The notes below the pieces were generated by a model. That model did no database searches and was not told the DNA's origin. It saw only the letters and a program-made list of their open reading frames with translations. 64,000 nucleotides of DNA from JBAOHV01 sp963714875 (lineage in GTDB: Bacteria > Actinomycetota > Acidimicrobiia > Acidimicrobiales > Microtrichaceae). Location of the stretch: NCBI GenBank assembly GCA_963714875.1, contig CAVQQI010000010.1, forward strand, positions 186,001 to 250,000. Reading direction: 5' to 3'. Position 1 is the first letter of the stretch. Every line of letters starts with the position of its first letter. The position numbers and the translations under genes were made by a program. Shown piece by piece: positions 61,026-64,000 of the stretch.

Positions 61026-61991
61026 ATGATCAACGGCTGGACGACCCTGCGGGGGGTCACTCAGCAATCGAGCGAGCGCCGGATGTCAGACGGTGTCGCG
61101 CGCCGGTCGGCGTTCTGGAGGCTCCTCCCTGTCCCGGTGCTGGCCGTCACGGTGTGGGCCGCGGCGATCTCGCCGTCCGGTGCTGCAGGGTCGGGCATCG
61201 TCGCGGACTGGCAGATGGATGAGCCTGCCGGGGCATCGGTCCTGGTCGACAGCGGGCCGAACGGGCTGGACGGATCGATCGGTTCCAGCGTGCAGGCCGG
61301 CGTGCTCACTGACGGGGCGATCGGGGTGCACCGCCGCAGCGTCGTGGATCCCGACACGTCGCCGCTCGACCCCGAGCGTCTCGACCTGGTGGCGCACGAT
61401 GATCGTCTGAACCCCGGCGACGACGACGTGGCGCTGACGGTGCGCCTCCGGACCACGAGTCCGCAGGGCAACGTCGTGCAGAAGGGCCAGTCGCCGTCGA
61501 CGGCGGCTACATGAAGCTCGACATGGACGACGGGCGGATCGCATGTCTGTTCAAGGGCTCCGAGGGCGCGGTCCACGTGCGCTCGGACGACAGCATCGAC
61601 GACGGAGCCTGGCACGAGGTGCGTTGCGTGCGCACCCAGCGACGAGGTGGTGCTCAGCATCGACGGGCTTCTCGCCGATCGTCGACGGAGCGCCTCGGGC
61701 GAGGTGGCCAACACGTGGCCGTTCGCCATTGCAGGCAAGTACGAGCTGCAACCAGGTCTCGGTGGGCTGCGACTACTTCTCCGGCGACATCGACCGCGTG
61801 CTGTTCGAGCGCACCAGCGTGCTGGTGGTGCCGACGACTGCTCCGCCGACCACCGTTGCCGGGACGTCCACCACGGCCGACTCCCGACGACCGCACCCCC
61901 GACGACGGCGCCGACCACGACCAGGGTCACCACGACGACCAGGGTCCCGGTCACCACGACCACCACGACCGCACCGCCGGTGGTGAAGTGA
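61026..61991 (+). CDS. Secreted LamG/concanavalin-like protein, multiple frameshifts
   Basis: An export signal (ARRSAFWRLLPVPVLAVTVW followed by AAAISPSGAAGSG) precedes a LamG-like beta-sandwich: IVADWQMDEPAGASVLVDSG, YMKLDMDDGRIACLFKGSEG, DDGAWHEVRCVRT, VVLSIDGLLADRR, DYFSGDIDRVLFER. It ends in a Thr-rich tail (TTAPPTTAPTTTRVTTTTRV). The frame changes near 61498, 61643, 61752 and 61885, so the sequence is heavily damaged or error-rich. ATG 61083 is an alternative start; a TAGGAA box lies 7 nt before 61026. The function is probably carbohydrate or surface binding. Confidence 0.65.
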
Positions 61992-62024
61992 CCGCAGCGC
62001 AGCTGCTGGCGGGTCGGATCCCGC

Positions 62025-62525
62025 TCAGCTGATCGCGACGCCGTCGTTCCGGCGCAGGCAGAACACCCGAAGGTCCCGACCGCTGCGCTCGACGTACTGG
62101 TCGAACAGCGGCCACTTCTGGATGAGACGGGGCCACGTGGCGGCCTTCTGCTCGTCGTCGAGCAGGTCCGCGGTCACCTGGAACTGCTCACCCCTGAACG
62201 ACACCGATGCGGTGGGTTCGGCCAGCAGGTTCCAGGACCAGGCCGGGTGGTTGGGCCGCCCGAAGTTGGAGCCCACGACGTAGAGCGCCCCGTCGAGTGG
62301 CACCGTGGCGAGCGGGCTCTCCCGTGGCAGGCCGCTCTTTCGGCCGGTGGTGGTCACGACCGCGCACGGCAGCATCATCGAGCTCATCAGCACCCGGCCG
62401 CCGAACGCCCGGTTCAACAGCCGGTCGATCGGCGGCACGACCTTGGGCCCGATCTTGGAGAACGCACGGCTGCCGGCCATGGCCTGCACCGCACGCCCGA
62501 GCCGGCTGTTCTGATCGATCGCCAC
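62025..62525 (-). CDS. Deazaflavin (F420)-dependent nitroreductase family protein (DUF385/DDN-like)
   Basis: A 166-residue split-barrel protein: VVTTTGRKSGLPRESPLATV, LYVVGSNFGRPNHPAWSWNLLAEP, and SVSFRGEQFQVTADLL. These match the DDN family, which uses reduced F420 to reduce quinones and nitro compounds, and suggest that the organism makes F420. Start GTG 62525 is supported by a TACAGT box ending 6 nt upstream; the longer frame crosses the tRNA-Thr gene and cannot be coding. Confidence 0.88.
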   Translation of the reverse strand: MAIDQNSRLGRAVQAMAGSRAFSKIGPKVVPPIDRLLNRAFGGRVLMSSMMLPCAVVTTTGRKSGLPRESPLATVPLDGALYVVGSNFGRPNHPAWSWNLLAEPTASVSFRGEQFQVTADLLDDEQKAATWPRLIQKWPLFDQYVERSGRDLRVFCLRRNDGVAIS

Positions 62526-62606
62526 GCCCGCACTGTAGTGATCGGGCTTCGGGAGATCGGCCGGGCGCCTGTATGCTCGGCGTTCCACGCGCTCAGCTCG
62601 TGGAAT

Positions 62607-62679
62607 GCCCGGGTAGCTCAGTCGGTAGAGCAGCTCACTCGTAATGAGCAGGTCAGCGGTTCGATTCCGCTCTCGGGCT
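62607..62679 (+). tRNA. tRNA-Thr (anticodon CGU)
   Basis: The acceptor GCCCGGG pairs with CTCGGGC (one G-U) and is followed by discriminator U. The D-arm is GCTCAGTCGGTAGAGC. The anticodon stem GCTCA/TGAGC encloses CTCGTAA, giving anticodon CGU. The T-arm is AGCGG-TTCGATT-CCGCT. CCA is not encoded. A TATGCT box about 30 nt upstream is a likely -10. Confidence 0.97.
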
Positions 62680-62685
62680 CGGATG

Positions 62686-62720
62686 GGCCGGAATCCCCTG
62701 CAGGCAGAGGGGTTCCGGCC
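62686..62720 (+). terminator. Hairpin terminator of tRNA-Thr
   Basis: GGCCGGAATCCCCT pairs with AGGGGTTCCGGCC across an 8-nt loop, starting 7 nt after the tRNA. The inner stem (GGAA..CCCCT/AGGGGTTCC) resembles the hairpin beside tRNA-Ser copy 1. Confidence 0.75.
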
Positions 62721-62752
62721 GTTCTCGTCGATGGGATCGGCGCGCGGTTGCT

Positions 62753-63181
62753 GTGAAGCACCGCGGCCGTCGGATCGGGATCCTCGGACCGGTTGCTCGT
62801 GGTGAAGAAGCACCTGGCAGGGACAAGGAGTTCCTGGTCGAGTTCGAGCTGGGGAGTTCGTTGTTGGACCTGGTGCGGCTCCAGAGTGAACTTGAGGCGT
62901 TGCTCGGCCACCGTGTGGACGCGGTATCGCTTCGCGGCCGGGTGGACCGCGCCGACGACGGGCCTCAGGGCCGCGGTCTGGCTGTGAGCCGGAGCGACAA
63001 GCGCCTCGAAGACATTCGCGAGATGTGCGCCAAGGTGGCGTCAATCGTCGAGCGGGGTCGACCGACCCTCGACGCTGACGAGTTGCCCCGGCTGGCGCTG
63101 GGGCGGGCGATCGAAATCCCCCGCGAGGCGGCGACCCGAGTGAGCGACGAGACCGAGGCATCGGTGCCGGCAATGGTCTGA
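62753..63181 (+). pseudogene. Remnant of an MNT/HEPN (MntA-HepT) toxin-antitoxin module, fused and truncated
   Basis: The first half resembles an MNT nucleotidyltransferase antitoxin (GILGPVARGE, FLVEFELGSSLLDLVRLQ, LEALLGHRVDAVSLRG), but the catalytic GS and DxD residues are lost (GP, RDKEF). The second half resembles the N-terminus of a HEPN toxin (RSDKRLEDIREMCAKVASIV, DELPRLALGRAIEI, EAATRVSDETEASVPAM), then stops before the RNase motif R-x4-6-H. Normally these are two genes; here one 142-residue frame joins them. It lies directly after tRNA-Thr, a typical insertion site, and is probably inactive. Confidence 0.7.
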
Positions 63182-63266
63182 AAGGACCTGAGTGGTGTGC
63201 GGGTCGTGCTCGCCCACGCCGATCACCACGGTGGCGCCCGGTGCGGTTCCGTCGTAGGGTGCCGCG

Positions 63267-63286
63267 GCGGCGCTTCTGTGCGCCGC
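63267..63286. terminator. Short GC hairpin upstream of the lipoprotein gene
   Basis: GCGGCGC and GCGCCGC form a 7-bp perfect stem around TTCTGT, about 20 nt before the lipoprotein start. It may be a leader structure rather than a terminator. Confidence 0.35.
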
Positions 63287-63305
63287 TTGGCGGGGGGCAC
63301 AATTC

Positions 63306-64000
63306 ATGAGGCGTTTGTTCACATCGGCGGTGCCGTTGGCGGTGCTCGTCGTCCTGGCCGCGGCCTGCACACCGGCGCCCGGCGGCACCACGACCACGAC
63401 CAGCACGACCAGCACGACCACGACGGTGGTGCCAGTGGCCTGCGCTCCCGGGACGTTCAACGCGACCGACGGCAACGAGCCGTGCACACCGGCCCCGCCG
63501 GGGACCTTCGTCAGCACGGCGGGGGCGCTCCAGGCGACGCCGTGCGCGATCGGGACCTTCCAGCCCGACGCCGGGCAGCAGTTCTGTCTCGTCGCTCCCC
63601 TCGGTACGTTCGTCGCCGACCAGGGCGCAGTCGCGGCCACGGACGCATCCCCGGGATTCTTCGTCGACGTCCAAGGAGCGGCAGAGGCGTCAGCCTGTCC
63701 GCTGGGTCGCTTCCAGCCCGATGCCGGGCAGCAGTCCTGTCTGATTGCGCCCATCGGCACCTTCGTCGCCCAGGTCGCAGCGACCCAGGCAACGGCGTGC
63801 CCGGCCGGGACCACGACCCTCGCCGCCGGCGCCACGTCGCCCTCGGACTGTGTGCCCGTCGCCGCGGAGACCGGTGCGTGTGCGGCCGGGATCGGCTCCC
63901 TCGACTACGTCCCGGGGATCGTCCTGGGGGACCCGAACGGACCGGTCGCGCAGCAGACCGCGGTCACCATGGCGCTGTCGGGGTGCTCGTCCACGGCGGT
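63306..64000 (+). CDS. Secreted Cys-rich repeat lipoprotein (partial, runs off window)
   Basis: It starts MRRLFTSAVPLAVLVVLAA with lipobox LAAAC, a Thr/Ser-rich stretch, then repeats of about 45-50 residues with the pattern C..GTF....G......C...PPGTF. Two units share IGTFQPDAGQQFC / LGRFQPDAGQQSC almost exactly. This spacing resembles GCC2/GCC3 (ephrin-receptor-like) Cys-rich modules found in large surface proteins of some Acidimicrobiia. The frame stays open to the last base (231 residues seen), so the protein is larger. The function is unknown; adhesion or surface display is plausible. Confidence 0.75.
   Translation, partial: MRRLFTSAVPLAVLVVLAAACTPAPGGTTTTTSTTSTTTTVVPVACAPGTFNATDGNEPCTPAPPGTFVSTAGALQATPCAIGTFQPDAGQQFCLVAPLGTFVADQGAVAATDASPGFFVDVQGAAEASACPLGRFQPDAGQQSCLIAPIGTFVAQVAATQATACPAGTTTLAAGATSPSDCVPVAAETGACAAGIGSLDYVPGIVLGDPNGPVAQQTAVTMALSGCSSTA

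Overview
The window is about 64 kb of high-GC chromosome with dense, often overlapping genes. It looks actinobacterial, and I would tentatively place it in Acidimicrobiia or a relative. The evidence is a GlnR-type regulator beside type I and type II glutamine synthetases, a reduced actinobacterial Tad pilus cluster, a SufR-like regulator, an F420-type DUF385 enzyme, an OtsB1-like trehalose pair and an actinorhodopsin-like fragment. No genus marker is visible. At least 14 genes carry a TAnnnT -10 box 6-9 nt upstream of the start codon, so leaderless mRNAs seem common.

Layout. 1-2.2 kb: two-component pair (cut by the left edge) and a small membrane protein. 2.3-6.3 kb: beta-phosphoglucomutase/trehalose-6-phosphate phosphatase fusion and a GH65 phosphorylase. 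6.3-7.3 kb: DUF808 protein. 7.36-10.55 kb: two identical tRNA-Ser(UGA) genes in 116-bp perfect direct repeats. They bracket about 3 kb holding a damaged B12-binding regulator, the C-terminal part of a microbial rhodopsin, an NTF2-like gene and two overlapping small membrane proteins. 10.7-23 kb: housekeeping and accessory genes (pheA, class III aminotransferase, desaturase, PaaX regulator, metallo-beta-lactamase, AI-2E permease, GAF protein, proline iminopeptidase, TauE/SafE with an Rrf2 regulator, EEP hydrolase, LmbE deacetylase, DoxX). 23-27.8 kb: two-component system divergent from an operon with a D/H-rich secreted protein, a membrane-anchored protein, ApbE and a ferric-reductase-like protein. 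28-35 kb: methylmalonyl-CoA mutase mutA-mutB, two tandem TetR regulators and the MeaB GTPase. 35-38.8 kb: serine protease, SufR/Fe-S carrier, Tat lipoprotein, RidA. 38.9-44.3 kb: glnR-glnA operon, glnII, nadE. 44.3-48 kb: MarR, unknown gene, sigma factor, subtilase lipoprotein. 48-52 kb: tadZABC, pilin-like and TadE-like genes. 52-56.4 kb: MrfA-like helicase, STAS protein, acyl-CoA dehydrogenase. 56.4-61 kb: topA-tmk-holB operon. 61-64 kb: LamG-like protein, DUF385 enzyme, tRNA-Thr(CGU), MNT/HEPN remnant and a Cys-rich lipoprotein cut by the right edge.

Many genes, including essential topA and mutB, contain 1-nt frameshifts. Nearly all are +1, and where the repair is obvious a short homopolymer is one base too long. 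Most are therefore probably sequence errors, and I annotate these genes as full-length CDS with the shift noted. A 48-bp palindromic repeat family occurs at least five times in intergenic DNA.
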